DNA of 64,000 nt from Selaginella moellendorffii (GCF_000143415.4 NW_003314262.1:4961131-5025130), one strand, 5' to 3'. Positions 35,904-48,998 are shown, counted from the first letter of the stretch. Notes: generated by a model not told the origin, from the letters alone. Numbers and translations: made by a program.

Positions 35904-36446
35904 TGGGATGAAAATCTCTACCCTGGATTGGATTGAGAGAAGAGAAACCGTGTAGAACCTGGATTCGCGATTACAATGCCCAAGGAACCCTAAAAATAAA
36001 ATCTCATAACCAAAGATAAGACTTAAATGAGCTTCCAGCCAAGTTCCACATATTTTTGACAAAATCATGGATCCCTTCTCGAAGAGGAATAGAAGTCGAA
36101 GGTCTTGAAAGAACACATTTGAAAGCTGTCAAGGTTTGAGGCGGGGGTGATCAGGGTCGCAAACGTACTCAATCTTCTTCTTTGCAAAGCAGTGACTTAC
36201 CACCTTTGTTCATTTACAGCATCATATTCTAACAGCGATGCCAATCATCACGCTGCTGTGTCCTGAATCACCATCCAGAAGAACTCCCGGTTCTTAAAGC
36301 ACCGCAATGTCCTTCGTCTTCGAGAAGAAACTTCTCTTGAGTTTGCAGCAATACTTCAGAAGGTGAGGAAACCTTTTAGCAATATGATGATCCAGGCTCC
36401 TGGAAAGGAAAAAAAGCTAGCTTTATCTGACATGAAGAACTTGCTT
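35904..36446. other. Upstream region of the Rho-N gene
   Basis: Promoter and leader of the Rho-N gene and 3' flank of the F-box pseudogene. No separate gene seen. Confidence 0.5.
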
Positions 36447-37426
36447 TTAACAAGAGAACCAAGCAAGCTCCCCCCAGGCTTCTGTCAGAGCATCGGGCGC
36501 CTCCACCACTGACCAGCTCTCGGAATCAACTCCATAGTGCACAATACGCGAGCTGGCCCAATCAACCAACCATATACTGTTTCTCCCATCAGTGCACGTC
36601 GAGTTCACGTCAAACTCCTTGTCATGGCACAAAACAATCTCCCACTTCTCTCCCTGCCTCTTCCCCCCCCAATTTCTAAATCACTCACCACCAAAAGCCG
36701 GTCCCAATCCAGCTGAAGGAAGCACAAGTTATTTGCCCCCATCTCGCTGGGATCAACCTCCAAAATTCGCCAGCAACCATCTCACAAGTTGTATCTCGCA
36801 ATCTTCTGAGAACCAGTGCAAAACACCACCACCTCACCATGATCCAGGACCGGATAGAAGCCATTCATGCGAAACGTGTGCCATGGTTCTGGGCATTCTT
36901 GTTTGCGCCTGGACCACTCGCCCCGAGCCGAGTCGTAAATGTACAGCGAGACCCATGGCATGACGAAGATAGCGACACAAAACTCTCGTGTTGATAGATC
37001 CCTCTCGCGGTTGTACACCACTATGTGCATTTGCTCGCTGTCTGTTGGCGGCAAAGGAACTCTTGCCGGCGAGGAGTTGAGATTGCTGTAGCGCCACACG
37101 AAGATGCAAGAGGTCTGCCCAAATTTCTCAAACGTGGCCAGGCACAGCAAGCCGACGTCGCTGCTGACGATCCTCATACCCTTGGGGAGCGTCTGGAAGA
37201 GGCGCCACTCGCTGCGCAGGGAATTCTCGACTGGCCTCACGAAGATGGATTTCTCTTCGTCATCGGCGATACAAAGGCAGAGATGAGGGATGCAGTGGTG
37301 GGAGCACGCATAACCCTTGCGAAAGCTGGGATCATCGATTGCTCTTCGCCATTTGCGACACACACACCTTGCCTGGCACAGATCTATTGCGGACAGTTTG
37401 AAGAAGACCAGCTCCAGCTCCGCCAT
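36447..37426 (-). pseudogene. F-box protein gene with nonsense codon and frameshift
   Basis: Starts at the ATG at 37426 with a shortened F-box: VFFKLSAIDLCQARCVCRKW. It continues as a C-terminal kelch/FBA-like region with FVMPWVSLYIYDSARGEW. The frame is stopped by TGA at 36784-36782, but the same frame continues sensibly beyond it (DGCWRILEVDPSEMG...LLVVSDLEIGG), so the stop probably replaced an Arg CGA. Further on, a run of eight G (plus strand C at 36663-36670) shifts the frame; the next frame reads on with EKWEIVLCHDKEFDVN and IWLVDWASSRIVHYG to a stop at 36447. A functional copy would be about 325 residues. A GTGAGA overlaps the stop and could be a splice donor, but no acceptor restores the frame. 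The start lies 58 bp after the TRS120 stop on the same strand. Confidence 0.7.
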
Positions 37427-37484
37427 CTTTTCACTCTCTACACCATTTAGGGCTTCCACTCGGGGATTATTTAAACGTCCAAGA

Positions 37485-40400
37485 TCAGGCCACGTGGACG
37501 GCAAAAGGAGGCCCGCAGTAACATATAGAATCGTCGCGCAACGATACCACTGCCGCTCCTAGAAGCGTGTACTCTCCTGGAACGAGGAAGAACAGCGAAA
37601 ATCTATGCACTGCCTCTCCCAGAGAGCTCAATTCCACCTCCACTCCATCCAGAGCGCCTGATCCAAAGCTCTCAAAGTTATCTCACGAAGAAAAAAACTG
37701 TGGAGGGAACTTACCAGCGTAGAGGATTTGCTGCTCCACCACACAGCTCGCTCCAGAGATGTCCCGGCAAGCGACGCTGAGCGACACGGCCACGTCCTCG
37801 GCCGTGTTGTTCTTGACGAGCATCTCGATCGGGACGAGCTGGTTCGCACGAACGTCCTCTCCTGCCGCGAGCCTGAATGCAAATGTGAGTGGATCCGGGA
37901 GGAGGATCTCCCGGACCGAGTCCCTCAGTGCGTCGCGGATTGCGTCCTTCAAGTGGAGCTCGCCGCTGGTGTTCTTCCCCGACGACCACCTCACGCGGAT
38001 GCTCGAGCACAGCTCCTCGATGGTGGAGGTGACTTCGTTCCTGGACCTGTGCTCCAGAGCTCGAGCTGTTGCGAAGAACGCCTTGTCGCCCAGAGCTGGC
38101 AGCTTGAATTTCTCCAACGGAACCAGAACCCGTGCACAGTGCTTCCTGTCGACTTTCGTACTGGCATCAAGTTCTTCGCCTTTGACGGCCACTGTCACTT
38201 CAAAGAAAGCGTCCGTCCCGTTCCACAGCTCTAGTTCGAGCACTCGTAGATTCCAGCCTCCCCTGTAAGGATCCATTCTCACTGCGGCGTTTGCTTCGGC
38301 TTTGCGAGTGTCCGCTGGGAGAGTACTGCTTAGTTGAAGAGGAATCTCCATCGACAGCAGCCGCGAATTGACAAGACGAAGGCCTTGAAGAACTCGAAGC
38401 CTCAAACGACTAGTCAGCCGTCTACCAGGAGAGAGTTCTTCGTCAGTGCTTTCAAGAGTTGGAGAGCCTGTAAAAATGTCCTCCGTTAGTTTCAGAAGAT
38501 AAACTGCGTACGTTACCTGCGTAGTGGATATGAAGAAAAGCTTCTTCGTCCAAAGATTGAGTGGAGTTTTCGAGTGTCTTTCTCTCACTCTGCGAATCCA
38601 GGTGGCCAATTTGGAGCTGTATTGGCACGGACGCCTTTCTGCCAGTGTGTAGAGGTAGTGCCGCTTGAAGAACATCGTCCTCCACATATACATGTTGCTC
38701 GCGGCGCCTCGCCACCATTGTTACGTTCGCCTCTATAACTGGCACGGAACCAACGTTGCACAGGTCGATCGTCATGTTGCGAACCTCCCCCTCGTACAAG
38801 ACTACCACGCCCTCTCCGCCAACAACGTCCACTACTAGAGACGGCAGCGGAGGAATAACTTTGATGTCCGGGAGAGGCTTGTTTCGGAGTTTCAACCCAC
38901 TTCTGCCCGAGCTTCGGAATGGATCTGCCAGGAACAAGCCTCTCTCAGCATCTGTGCCCCCAAAACAGTGCTCGGTAACAACGCCGTTGTAGTTCACAAA
39001 GCATCCCCGTACTGTCAGTGACCCGGTCGAAAGTGGCCTCCCAGAGAGTGACAAAACGTCCGATCCATTCGGAGGTAAGACGAAGGACAGCGGAAACGCC
39101 TCGAATTCCCCCGGTTCCACTGACAGGCATATACTCTCAACGTGGATTTCGAAGGCACAAGGGTTCGCAACTTCAACGAGGACTTCGACTGGTTCCCCAA
39201 CTATCCAGACGAGCTGAATCTTTTTCGGCTCCTTGTGCCTCCCTGAAAACGGCGTGTAGATAAACGGGCCGGATGAGCTGCTCTCTGTCCACCATTCCTT
39301 TTTCCCAGGTTTCCGTTTGATAAAGTCCATTTGCGAGCTTTCCTGAGGAAACGAGTGCCACCTGCGAAAATTGAGTCAGTTGAAAAAAACAGTACAACTC
39401 AAAGCGTCAAGTCACCTGAGGAAAGGGAGCGCTGGAACTGAAGACCGTGTCCCACCTGGGAGTTTTGCCGCAGCTGTTGACAAAGCAGTGGCAAGGCTAA
39501 TTTGGGCATGTGGTGTGATAAGTGGATAATGAGCTCGAAGAAGCTGTGACGCTGCACACCATGCAGCTAAAGCATCGCCACCACGTATAGAAGCAGCCAG
39601 CATGTTTGCCAGAACGTCGATTTGCAAGCTGCTCCATGGGGCATCATTTGTGCGGTGCACTCGTGAATTAATGCCACGAACTTCCTTGGAGACAATATAC
39701 AACGTCAGTGAAACATCTGATCATGGAGACTTCGACTTACTTTGTGTGCAGAATTTGAAGGACAATATGTACTCGACAACGAATGTAATATCTGTAGAGC
39801 ACTCAAGGCAGCCCAGTGATTGTCTTGCTGCAAGTACAGATGAGCAACTTCTCGAGAATAAAAAGCAGCTTTTCTCTCATACCCCAGAAATCCATATATT
39901 CTGGCCACTTCAACAAACAAAACCAGCCGGTCATTTGGCTCCAATAAACTTTTACCGGACTCAATACAGTTTGTCAAAATGTCGATGGCATCTTTGGTTG
40001 ACTCTTTTCTGAAAGTACAAACGAATTCAGAATAGAGCTGCTTCACTGTTATCAATTTTTACCTGGAAAGTAGCTTTGCAAGCTTGAGGTTTGCCTCCAG
40101 CTCAAAGGCCAAAAACGTTCCCCTGACAATAAACATGCTCAGAATTTTCAAAACTCTCTGCACCTACACTAACCTCTTGTAGAGCTGAATGATCTCGGCA
40201 TAGTGAGTTTTCACGTCATCATAGAACTGCTGATCTCGCTGACGATCTACCTGTGACAAGATCGAGTTAACCAGATAAAAATCAAAGAATTTCAAGTTTG
40301 CTGACCATAATAGCGCTTATGCTGCCTTCTGCTGCTCCCGCGTGCCAGAATACATCTCCAGTAGATTTTAAAACCTCAGTTGCAGATAGGTAATGTGCGC

Positions 40401-41242
40401 TTGCGTTCAAATGCGACCCAGAAAGAAGACAATAATCTCCAATCGCCTTTTGAAGGCGGCCGAGTCTCTTCTTTTTAGCTTTGCTAACCTGCTTATACAA
40501 AAAACTTTCACAAACGTAACATGAAAAAATCTCGTTAAGTTACCTCTTCACTCCCTGTGGACGCCGGCAAGTCCAGTGGTGTGGTCAAGGAGCTTGCAAC
40601 CGGATCGCCTAAGAGAACTCGCCTCTCAAAGTCCATCAGCATCGCTGCTGCAAACGCTTGCATCAAGGCCTTGATATGCAGCTCCAGAGTCTCGTAATCC
40701 GCAGAAGGGAAGAGTATAAAATCCGAATTCTTGCTCTTGTCTTCTTGTTTTAGCTGCAAAGTAACCAGAAAAAATGGTCGTTAGAGCAACAACGATAGAA
40801 ACAAAAAGAAAAGCCAAGGCGAAGCACACACCTGATTATCACTGGCATGGAATCCAAAGCACCGCTTCACCTGTGCCGAAGGATACGAGGCACAGATGGT
40901 CAAGAACTTGTCGTACGTAGCTCCAAGATCATGGGAAAGCGGGCAGTGGCACAAGCCGATCACTCCGTGAATTTTCCTGTGAGCTTGGAAATCCTCCCAG
41001 GGATTTCTCACAGCACCGCCAACCATAAACTTTATCCTGAGCTTCCCAGTCTCCCAAGCAAGCTGCGTGAAAGGACTCTTTTGGTGCTCGATGTAGAAAG
41101 CTCTCACACTCCGGAGATCCATATCCGTGTGCTTGACGATCGTCTCAACGTAGTCTCGGAGATAGACCGGCGGCATTTGCCCCATGGCCAGGACGGCCAC
41201 ACGGATCACCGAGAAATCGTCCAGAGTCGCGTCCAGCTCCAT
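37485..41242 (-). CDS. TRS120: TRS120 subunit of the TRAPPII complex
   Basis: TRAPPII tethers vesicles and activates Rab-A GTPases at the trans-Golgi; in plants TRS120 is needed for cell-plate formation. Ten exons join in frame to 1082 codons: 41242-40832, 40753-40544, 40488-40306, 40250-40174, 40122-40063, 40008-39741, 39684-39416, 39361-38517, 38467-37715, 37657-37485. Blocks matching plant TRS120: EHQKSPFTQLAWETG, WEDFQAHRK, VIGLCHCPLSHDLG, KKKRLGRLQKAIGDY, YERKAAFYSREVAHLYLQQ, LLRAHYPLITP, EWWTESSSSGPFIYTPFS, VVDVVGGEGVVVLYEGEV and a C-terminal PGEYTLLGAAVV. It is somewhat shorter than the Arabidopsis protein. The ATG at 41242 agrees with the family start. The 5' leader is partly duplicated at 6.05-6.12 kb. 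Confidence 0.95.
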
Positions 41243-41576
41243 CAAGAACGGCGGAATTCTAGCTCGCGAGGCTCCAGGTCTTTCGTGGGCTCCCCATTGT
41301 CAAGATGCCTGATCCCGCGTCGAGCTCGCATCAAGAACGCCCGATTTTCCCGCTCGCGAGATCTAGCGCCATACTCGATCTGATCTACCCTACCTGGAAG
41401 AGCGGCGTCGCCCGATCGCAACGCCTTCTTGGCGCCTTTCTTTCCTTCGAGGCAAAAAAATATTATGACCTAAACTATACGGAGACTGTTCTTCTTAGGA
41501 TCCAGCGGCATTCTCGTCTCTCTCAAATTCCAGCAATTCTCGTCTCTGAGATTGCTCGAATAAGAATCGATTTCCT
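41243..41576. other. TRS120 upstream region
   Basis: Promoter and leader of TRS120. Its first 70 bp match the fragment at 6.04-6.13 kb. Confidence 0.5.
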
Positions 41577-42069
41577 TCAGCGATTTGTCCCAGTAGCCGA
41601 GATCGCCTCGCCAGTGTCTATCAGATAGAGCACCACATTCCCGTCATCCTGGACGACCAGCGCCGACGATTGATCGCACTTCCCACAGCCAGATTGGAGA
41701 GATACCTCACGAGCTTCCCACCTTCGTGCCAGGGCTCGACGAGCCAAGTCCGTACGTTGCAGCATCGTGAAAACTGTGTCGTACAAGATGGTACTGTTAA
41801 CCACGTGATTATCCTACAATTTGCCGAATTAAGCGGAGAATATCCAATAGATTTAGTCGAATATCCATATGTGATGATTTGAGGGTCAGTGATCCAAATT
41901 CATATGCGAATGATGTATCCTCCTCCAATTGTGTATAGTTATGACCAGCTGATGTCCAAGGTCTTGTGCTAATGGCAATGAGATTTCTTATTGCATCAAA
42001 TATAAACATTACTATTGACTTTGGAAGCCTGTCACTGCCACCCCATTGTACATAAACTGCATGATACAT
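41577..42069 (-). pseudogene. Bulb-type lectin domain fragment
   Basis: A 75-codon frame contains ALVVQDDGNVVLY, an exact fit to the mannose-binding signature QxDxNxVxY of monocot/bulb-type lectin domains, followed by a TGEAISATGT stretch like the TGxAxWxTxT repeat with Trp changed to Ser. The Cys pair in SGCGKCD precedes it. The neighbouring frame at 42069-41809 (VYVQWGGSDRL) has no clear motif. No complete gene model was found; it seems to be a remnant of a lectin or lectin-receptor-kinase gene. Confidence 0.5.
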
Positions 42070-44178
42070 TGATGGATAAATAAGAATTAGAAGTATGGGA
42101 GAAGGTTAGTAAATTAATCATGGCATCATCTTAAAAAAGCTGTATACATTATTACAAATTTATAATATTTGTCAACGTGTTTTTTTTTTTTCCTGTTTGG
42201 CATATAAAAATCTAGCTTTTACATTTATCAAGAAAAAAGTCATGTATTTTCTTTTGAAAAGTGTTTTCTAGAGTAAAATATAAATGGGATTTTGTCTCAA
42301 ATATGACTTCTTTTATCAAGGTTAATTCTTGTTACTGCTATATTCCCTTCAGGACTCATCCAGGTACTTGTTTCTTATTAACGATAATATAGTGTTTGCA
42401 AGAGAAAATAATAGTGTTTTAGGAACAAGTATTAGTACATGAAAAAAATGTTATCAAAGCACAGTAATTATAAAAAATATTAATGTAAAGTTATAATTTA
42501 TATCATTAAGGGTTTTTTTTAAGCTTCAAAAGATAAAATTTTATTAATTTTATACAGTTTGAAAATTTTTACTGTCAAAATATGACCAAATATAGTTTTA
42601 TGTAAATATATATATAGAAATGACTCTATTATATATTATATCTCTTTTTCTATTGTGCTCCTATTTAAAACTGATTTGTGAAACTTTACGTATAAATTCA
42701 AAACTAATACATTTTTAAAACTCATATGTAGGATTGATATGGACTTAGACTTTTAGATTTGCCCTGGGTGAATAACAAAATCAATAATTTATACAATAAT
42801 TTTTTCTAATTTGAAATTTTAATATTAAAAAATTAATATAATTCCAGGAAAATTTAAATTGCTAAGAATAAATATTTTTTAATAAATATATTAGATGTAA
42901 AGTAGTACTTTTATTTAGATTACTAACATTGTAAGGAAAATAATACTTGATCCAGAAAGAAGTGAAAAAGGAATTGCTAAAAATAATAAGTAATAATAAG
43001 TAGATGTTACATTTAAGGTATAATTTTAAAAATACTACTATGCTACTACCAAAACTCGACAAAGTAAAATATATTATTACTAATAATTATTACTAATTTA
43101 GATATTAGAAAAGAATTACTTAATTATACCTTTTACTTAGAATATAAAATAATTAGATTTTAAGAACATTAATATATATTACCCAGACTTAAACAAGAGA
43201 ATAATTACTAAGAAAAATTTATTAATATAAATATATATGTTATATCAATTATAAATTTATCCACTTCCCCTCACAAAATTTTAGTTGTGTTTTGTAAATG
43301 ACCTTCTCCGAATAAGTTAGTGGTATAAATCATTTTAAATGAAACCACAAAGAATAAGTCGTAAAGAACAAAATTTATGTAAAGTATGACATATTTGTTC
43401 CTCTTAATTGCCTCAAACTTCTTCTGAATAGAAAATTAAAAAATTAAAAAAGAAAAAATAATATAGAAAAAATAATAAAAATTACCTTTAAGTTTTCAGA
43501 CCTCTTTTCTACTATTGTAGGTGCTCTATAGAGTATACACTCTTCAAACATATTATTACCTCTTCCATTTCATTCTGAAACTGTTTTATAATAAATGCAT
43601 TTATTCTAAAGTCATTTGGTAGTTTCAAAGTCTTTATAATTGTTTATAATTGATTTTCGACATTAACTATTCAATCACCAAAAAATCTTAAAAACAAATA
43701 ATTAAGTGTGCAATCTTTCAGCCACTCAAAGTGACATTTGTGGTCTTTACAACATAGATAATCAAAAAAATAAAAAAAATATATAAGCTCTTGTGTTCTC
43801 AATGCTAGAAGAACAATATCTTTCTTCTCCTAGGATTTCTTTTTAAAAACCATTTAAAAAGCAAATTAACAAAGATTATAAATTATAAGCATAAATTACA
43901 TTTTCTTCTTATTATGATGTTTTGTTGTAAAAGATACAATTAAAAATTATAAACTATTACAAAATAATACATCTTTCTTTGTCTCATCCCATTATATAAA
44001 AAATTGTATAACAACAAATACAACCATGAGAGCTTCCAGATTTCCTAATCTTTTGTCTTTATTTCTCTTGTTAGTTACACTCTCTTGTTAGTTACACTCT
44101 CTATTGTAAAGATTTATAAGCAATTGGGAAGAAAAAAGTATTATTTTGTGATATTTATTTATTTTTTCTTATTTGATT
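42070..44178. other. AT-rich DNA with decayed repeat units at its right end
   Basis: No coding capacity. Between about 43.9 and 44.15 kb several stretches (for example TTTCCTAATCTTTT and the CTCTTGTTAGTTACACT units) resemble sequence at 49.26-49.5 kb on the other side of the Ty3 element, so both flanks belong to one repeat region that the element split. Confidence 0.5.
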
Positions 44179-44353
44179 TGTGAGGGCCAAGTGTACAGTT
44201 ACGATGCCGTATACTAATATTAGCGTAGTGGGATTTTGGTAGCCGTCGGATTAGTTTCAATCCGGACCACTCGCTCCTGTATATAAGCTAGGGTTTTTGG
44301 GCTAATGGATATGCACATTTCTGTATTCCCTTTCCATATTCTAAGCACTCACA
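44179..44353 (+). repeat. 5' LTR
   Basis: 175 bp with perfect inverted ends TGTGAG and CTCACA. A TATA-like CTGTATATAAGC lies about two thirds in and may drive transcription. Confidence 0.95.
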
Positions 44354-44354
44354 T

Positions 44355-44370
44355 TGGTGGAGATGAGGGG
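44355..44370 (+). other. Primer binding site
   Basis: TGGTGGAGATGAGG begins one base after the LTR. The same sequence stands after the 5' LTR of the minus-strand copy. It does not match the tRNA-iMet site used by many plant elements; the primer tRNA was not identified. Confidence 0.65.
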
Positions 44371-44586
44371 CACCTTTGATTGTCTCTGATGAGTGCTTGG
44401 ATTTGGGATTTTGGTTTAGATCTAGCTTTTGCATTGTCTAGATCTAGCTTTTTCCATTTCCTTCTTTTTGTTCTTTCCTTTCAGGATTTTGGTTTAGATC
44501 TAACTTTTTGCATTGTCTAGATCTACCATTTCCTTCTAGCTTTTTGTCATTTCTCTTCTTTTGCTTTTTCTTTTTCATTCGTTTCC

Positions 44587-45519
44587 ATGGCAGATTAGCA
44601 ATCTCCTCCTTTGACTCTCGAGCAGCAGTTGGTCCAATTGCTTGATGCTATGCGCTTGCAATTGAACAACCAAACTCAATTGATGGCGGCATTCACGGCA
44701 CGTGGTCCAACTCCTCCTGCTCTTGGTGCCAATCCTCGCGTTCGGCCAGAGTTCTTTCATGGGAATCCCGGGGATGATGTGTACCATTGGTTCGATCACT
44801 TCACGGTGATTGCCACATATCATTCTTGGGATGATGCTTGACGTTTACGTGAGTTTCCCACGTGTCTCCAAGGGACGGCGTTGTAGTGGTACAATGGATT
44901 GAGTGCGGCCACTCGTGAGGATTGGAGTGTTCTTCCGGACGTCTTCAAACGCGCCTTCGGACATGCCGACGATTGTGACGATGCCTTCCAACAATTGCAT
45001 CGTCTTCGCCAAGGGCCATTTGAGTCGGTGATGCAATTTGGCGTTCGTTTCCGAAGTCTTTTGCTTCGTGCGGAGCCCAATATGTCGGAGCGGATCAAGC
45101 TAGGAATGTTGTGGCTAGCACTTCGTCAAGATCTTGTCGGCCTTGTGCATGCATTTGCTCCTGCCACCCTTGACGATGCTCTTCGTTTGGCACAACGTTA
45201 TGAGACGTCACCTCTTCCACTTCTCGCTGCACGTCCTTCCACTCCACTTTCTATGAGTGATGGTCCTGTTCCCATGGAAGTTGATGCTGCTGCTACTCGA
45301 GTCCAAGGACAAGGACGAGGACGTGGTCGTGGCCATGATGTTCGTTGCTGGGCGTGTGATGAAGTTGGTCATACTTATCGGCGTTGTCGGCGCTTTCTGG
45401 ATTGGCGACCTCCATTTCCTGGGTGGAAACCTTGGCGTCCACAACGTCCCGTTGGTGCTGCTGCAGTGGAAGGTTTGGACACCGAGATGAATCTGGGAAA
45501 CGAGGAGTCATGCGAGTAA
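44587..45519 (+). pseudogene. gag of the Ty3 element, broken
   Basis: Two in-frame pieces, 44611-44841 and 44899-45519, separated by TGA and TAG codons. The second has the capsid-like region (AFQQLHRLRQGPFESVMQF) and a nucleocapsid zinc knuckle CWACDEVGHTYRRC (C-x2-C-x4-H-x4-C). Confidence 0.85.
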
Positions 45520-45559
45520 TGGAGGGACCTTGCGTGAATAAGTCAGTGACCCCTCCATC

Positions 45560-48500
45560 TTTCTTTCGGGAGTATCATCAAGGGGTTCACTCGGCACCAG
45601 TTCATCCAGTGTTTACTTTCCAAGCTCATCTTTATAACAAGAGGTCTCCTATTATTCTCTCCGTGTTGGTTGATACAGGTTCGAGTTTATCTTCTATTGC
45701 TCGACCTGTTGCCACATGTTGTCGTCTACACTTGCGTCGTACGGTGGAACCAATTTTCATTTTTTATGGCAACGGCCGTACACATGCATGTGCACGGGAT
45801 GAGGCAGACCTGGTTGTGCGTGTGGGCGATCTCGAGCTTGAGTTGCAGTCGTTGCGGGTGGTGCCGAGTCAAGCTTTTGACCTCATTCTTGGTATGGATT
45901 AGTTGCAGCACAATCATACCAAGTGTGACTTTGAGGCTTCTCCCCCTTGTCTCATACTTCCTTATGTTTCCTCCATTCCTCTCACATCCGTACCTCTTCG
46001 TCCCTCTACTTCTACCTCTGCTTCCATTACTTTTGTTCCCCCACTATTTCCTCCTGTGTTTCCATCTTGTTCTACTCTTCCCTTTTCCGATCCCTCCGAC
46101 GATCTTTGTGTTGCAATAGTTGACCGGCTTATGAAGGAGTATTCTAATCTCTTTGACTTTGACCTATCGTCTGGAGCCAAGATTGCTACACGTCATCCGA
46201 TTCCAACTAGGGATGCTCGTCCAATCAAGGTTCCTGTTCGTCGTCGGTCACCAAAGGAGATCAAGATTTTACGTGCAAATGTCCAGGAGATGTTGGAGAA
46301 GGGTGTTATTCGGAAGTCGCGAAGTCCTTGGGCATGTGAACCTCATCTTGTGACGAAGCCTGATGGGAGTATTCGTTTCTGCACCGACTATCGTCCGTTA
46401 AACGACGTAACGATCCCGATGTGTACCCTCTTCCTCACACTGCTGATCTCTTGGATCGTCTGGGGTGAAGTCGTTGGTTCACCAAGCTAGATCTTGCTTC
46501 TGGGTACTGGCAAGTACCGATGGCCGAAGAAGATATTTCTAAGACTGCTTTTCGTACACCATTTGGTTTGTATGAGTTCTTAGTGATGCCATTTGGTTTG
46601 AACAATGCTCCAGCAACTTTTCAACGGATGATGGACGAGGTTCTTTGCGATATGCCAGAGGTGACTGTTGACTTCATTGATGATGTCTTGATCCACTCGG
46701 AGGGGATGTGGGAGGAGCACGTTCGTGATGTTTGTAAAGTGTTGGATCGGTTACGCGACGTTGGTTTAAAGCTGAAGCGGTCGAAATGCATGTTTGGATC
46801 CAAGGACACAACTTATCTTGGGTACCATATTTCTCGTGAGGGTTTGCAAGTTGATCCTGACAAACTTGTGGCTGTTCTAAAGTTCCCTACTCTAAAGTGT
46901 GTGAATGATGTGCAGTGCTTCTTGGGCAAGGTGCAGTATCTCGGGCGTTTTGTGGATCATCTTTCTGATCGCACTGCACCATTGCGAGTGTTGCTGAAGT
47001 CATCAACATCATCTTTCATCTGGTCTCCGGATTATGAGCGGGCGTTTGGGGATCTCAAAAAGTTATTGACAACTCCTCTGGTTTTGGCATATCCTGACTA
47101 CACTTGACCTTTTATTTTGCGCGTGGATGCTTCTGACATTGGTCTTGGAGGTGTGTTAATGCAAGAGAGCTCGAGTGTGCCTGGTCAGTGCCATCCCATT
47201 GCATATATAAGTCGTACATTACAACCAGCAGAGATGAACTACTCCACGACAGAGAAGGAGTGTTTAGTAGCAGTTTGGGGTTTCGAGAAACTTCATGCAT
47301 ATCTACATGGTTCTCGGACGTTACTTGAAGGTGACCATGCTACTGTTACTTCGTTATTAAAGCGAAAGAACCTAGTTGGTCGTACTGCTCGGTGGGCTTT
47401 GAAGCTTCAGATATATGATTTTGATGTTGTTCACCGCCCAGGGAGTTTTATGGCTGATGCTGATGCCCTTTCTTGAGCTCCTTTTCCTTCTTCATTCTCT
47501 TCTCATGTTTCTGATGAGCCTGTCGTTCCAGCATCTGTGGATTTTCTAGACGAGGGTTCTGTGCCGTCGGCGGTTGCTATACTTGACGTTCAGTGTCCAC
47601 AAGGTGCAGAGAAAGATCTACCTTCGCTTGATGAGGTTCGCGAGGCTCAAAAGATTGAGCCATGGATTCGAAGGCTTCGAGATGGGTTTGAGAATCTTGC
47701 ATCACTTGCTGATGACTTGCCTTTCCGGCATTTACATTCTCAATATCGTCTTGAAGATGGCCTTCTTTATTTTGTGGGGACAGATCCTGATGATCAATTA
47801 CGACTGGTGGTGCCTTCTATATTTATTCCGCGGTTTCTCCATGCCTACCATGATTCTCCTGTTCTAGGTGGGCATATGGGACATCGTCGTGTAATCGAGA
47901 AGCTACGCAGGTCTTTCTATTGGCCGGAGATGCGACGTGATATTATCCGGTATGTGCGTAGCTGCGTTTGGTGCCAAGCTCGTAATACTCCCCCTCGGAC
48001 TGCGGAAGGACGGTTGGAGTCAATTGCAGTTTCCCATCCGTTTGAATTGGTGGCATTTGATCTTATGGGACCTTTTCCACGGTCAACTGCTGGCAATGAG
48101 TATGTTATTATTGCTTCTGACTATTTGACTCGTTGGGTGGAAGTTGGTGCTCTTGCTAGTGCCTCTGCAACTGTTGTTGGATACTTCCTCCTCAATCGAG
48201 TGGTGTTCCAGCATTCTTGTCCAGAGCGGATTCTTTCGGATAATGGTCCCGCTTTTATGGCTGAGGCGTTTCATGTTTTGACGTCTCGGTTGGGGATTTG
48301 CCACACTTTCACGAGTGCTTATCATCCACAATCAGACGGTCTGGTGGAACGGCTCGTTCGGACGTTCAAGGGGATGATTGCGAAGTATGTGAACTTTCAG
48401 CATTCGGATTGGGATGGTTATTTGCCGTCTCTTCAGTATGCATATGTCACTGGGGTGTAGAGTTCTGTTGGTGCTTCACCATATAAACTCCTATATGGTC

Positions 48501-48985
48501 ATGATCCAATATTATCAATGGAGCTAGGTTTACCTTTGCGATTGCCACGAGCTGCGGATGCTAAGTCATGGGATCAATATTTGACAAGCATTCTTCCACT
48601 TATCCGAGCGGAGTCTGCCAAATACTTAGGCTGCATACAAGTGGGACAACAACGATGCTACAACTCTCATCATTGTCCACCTATGGAGTACAAAGTGGAT
48701 GATTTGGTGTTAGTCCGTTTTCCCCATCTTACGGTACGTGGTTTATCTAAGGGGCTCCTTGCATAGTGGAAAGGACCGTATCGGGTGTTGCGGCAAGTTG
48801 GACCACAAGTTTATGAGGTTCGGCATGACGTCCAGCAGGCCGATCCTTTAGAGATTGTGCATGTGCAGCAGTTGAAATGCTTCATACAAAGGGATCAAGA
48901 GCAGTTAATACCATCTACAGATCCGCCGATGCCTCCTCCTGATGTTCCTCCAGATCCCGGCCCGTCTACAAGAGAACCTTGATGG
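45560..48985 (+). pseudogene. pol of the Ty3 element, broken
   Basis: Protease motif LVDTGSSLSS near 45665; reverse transcriptase from about 46240 (KPDGSIRFCTDYRPLND) to FIDDVLIHSEG near 46672, the DD pair of the active site; RNase H region near 47030-47476 (STTEKECLVAVWGFEKL); integrase 47537-48460 with a zinc-binding part (CVWCQARNTPP) and DDE-core blocks FDLMGPFPRS, SDNGPAF and YHPQSDGLVERL; tail 48518-48982 with VYEVRHDVQQ. Stops at 45900, 47105, 47474, 48458 and 48764 and a 1-bp deletion near 46416 break it. At 47105 and 48764 the minus-strand copy still carries CGA and CAG, so these stops are C-to-T changes. Confidence 0.88.
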
Positions 48986-48998
48986 TCTTCCATTATCC

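Noticed and set aside
36780-36786. Splice donor GTGAGA at the F-box stop codon
   Set aside because: No downstream acceptor restores the frame, whereas direct read-through of the TGA keeps a sensible frame.
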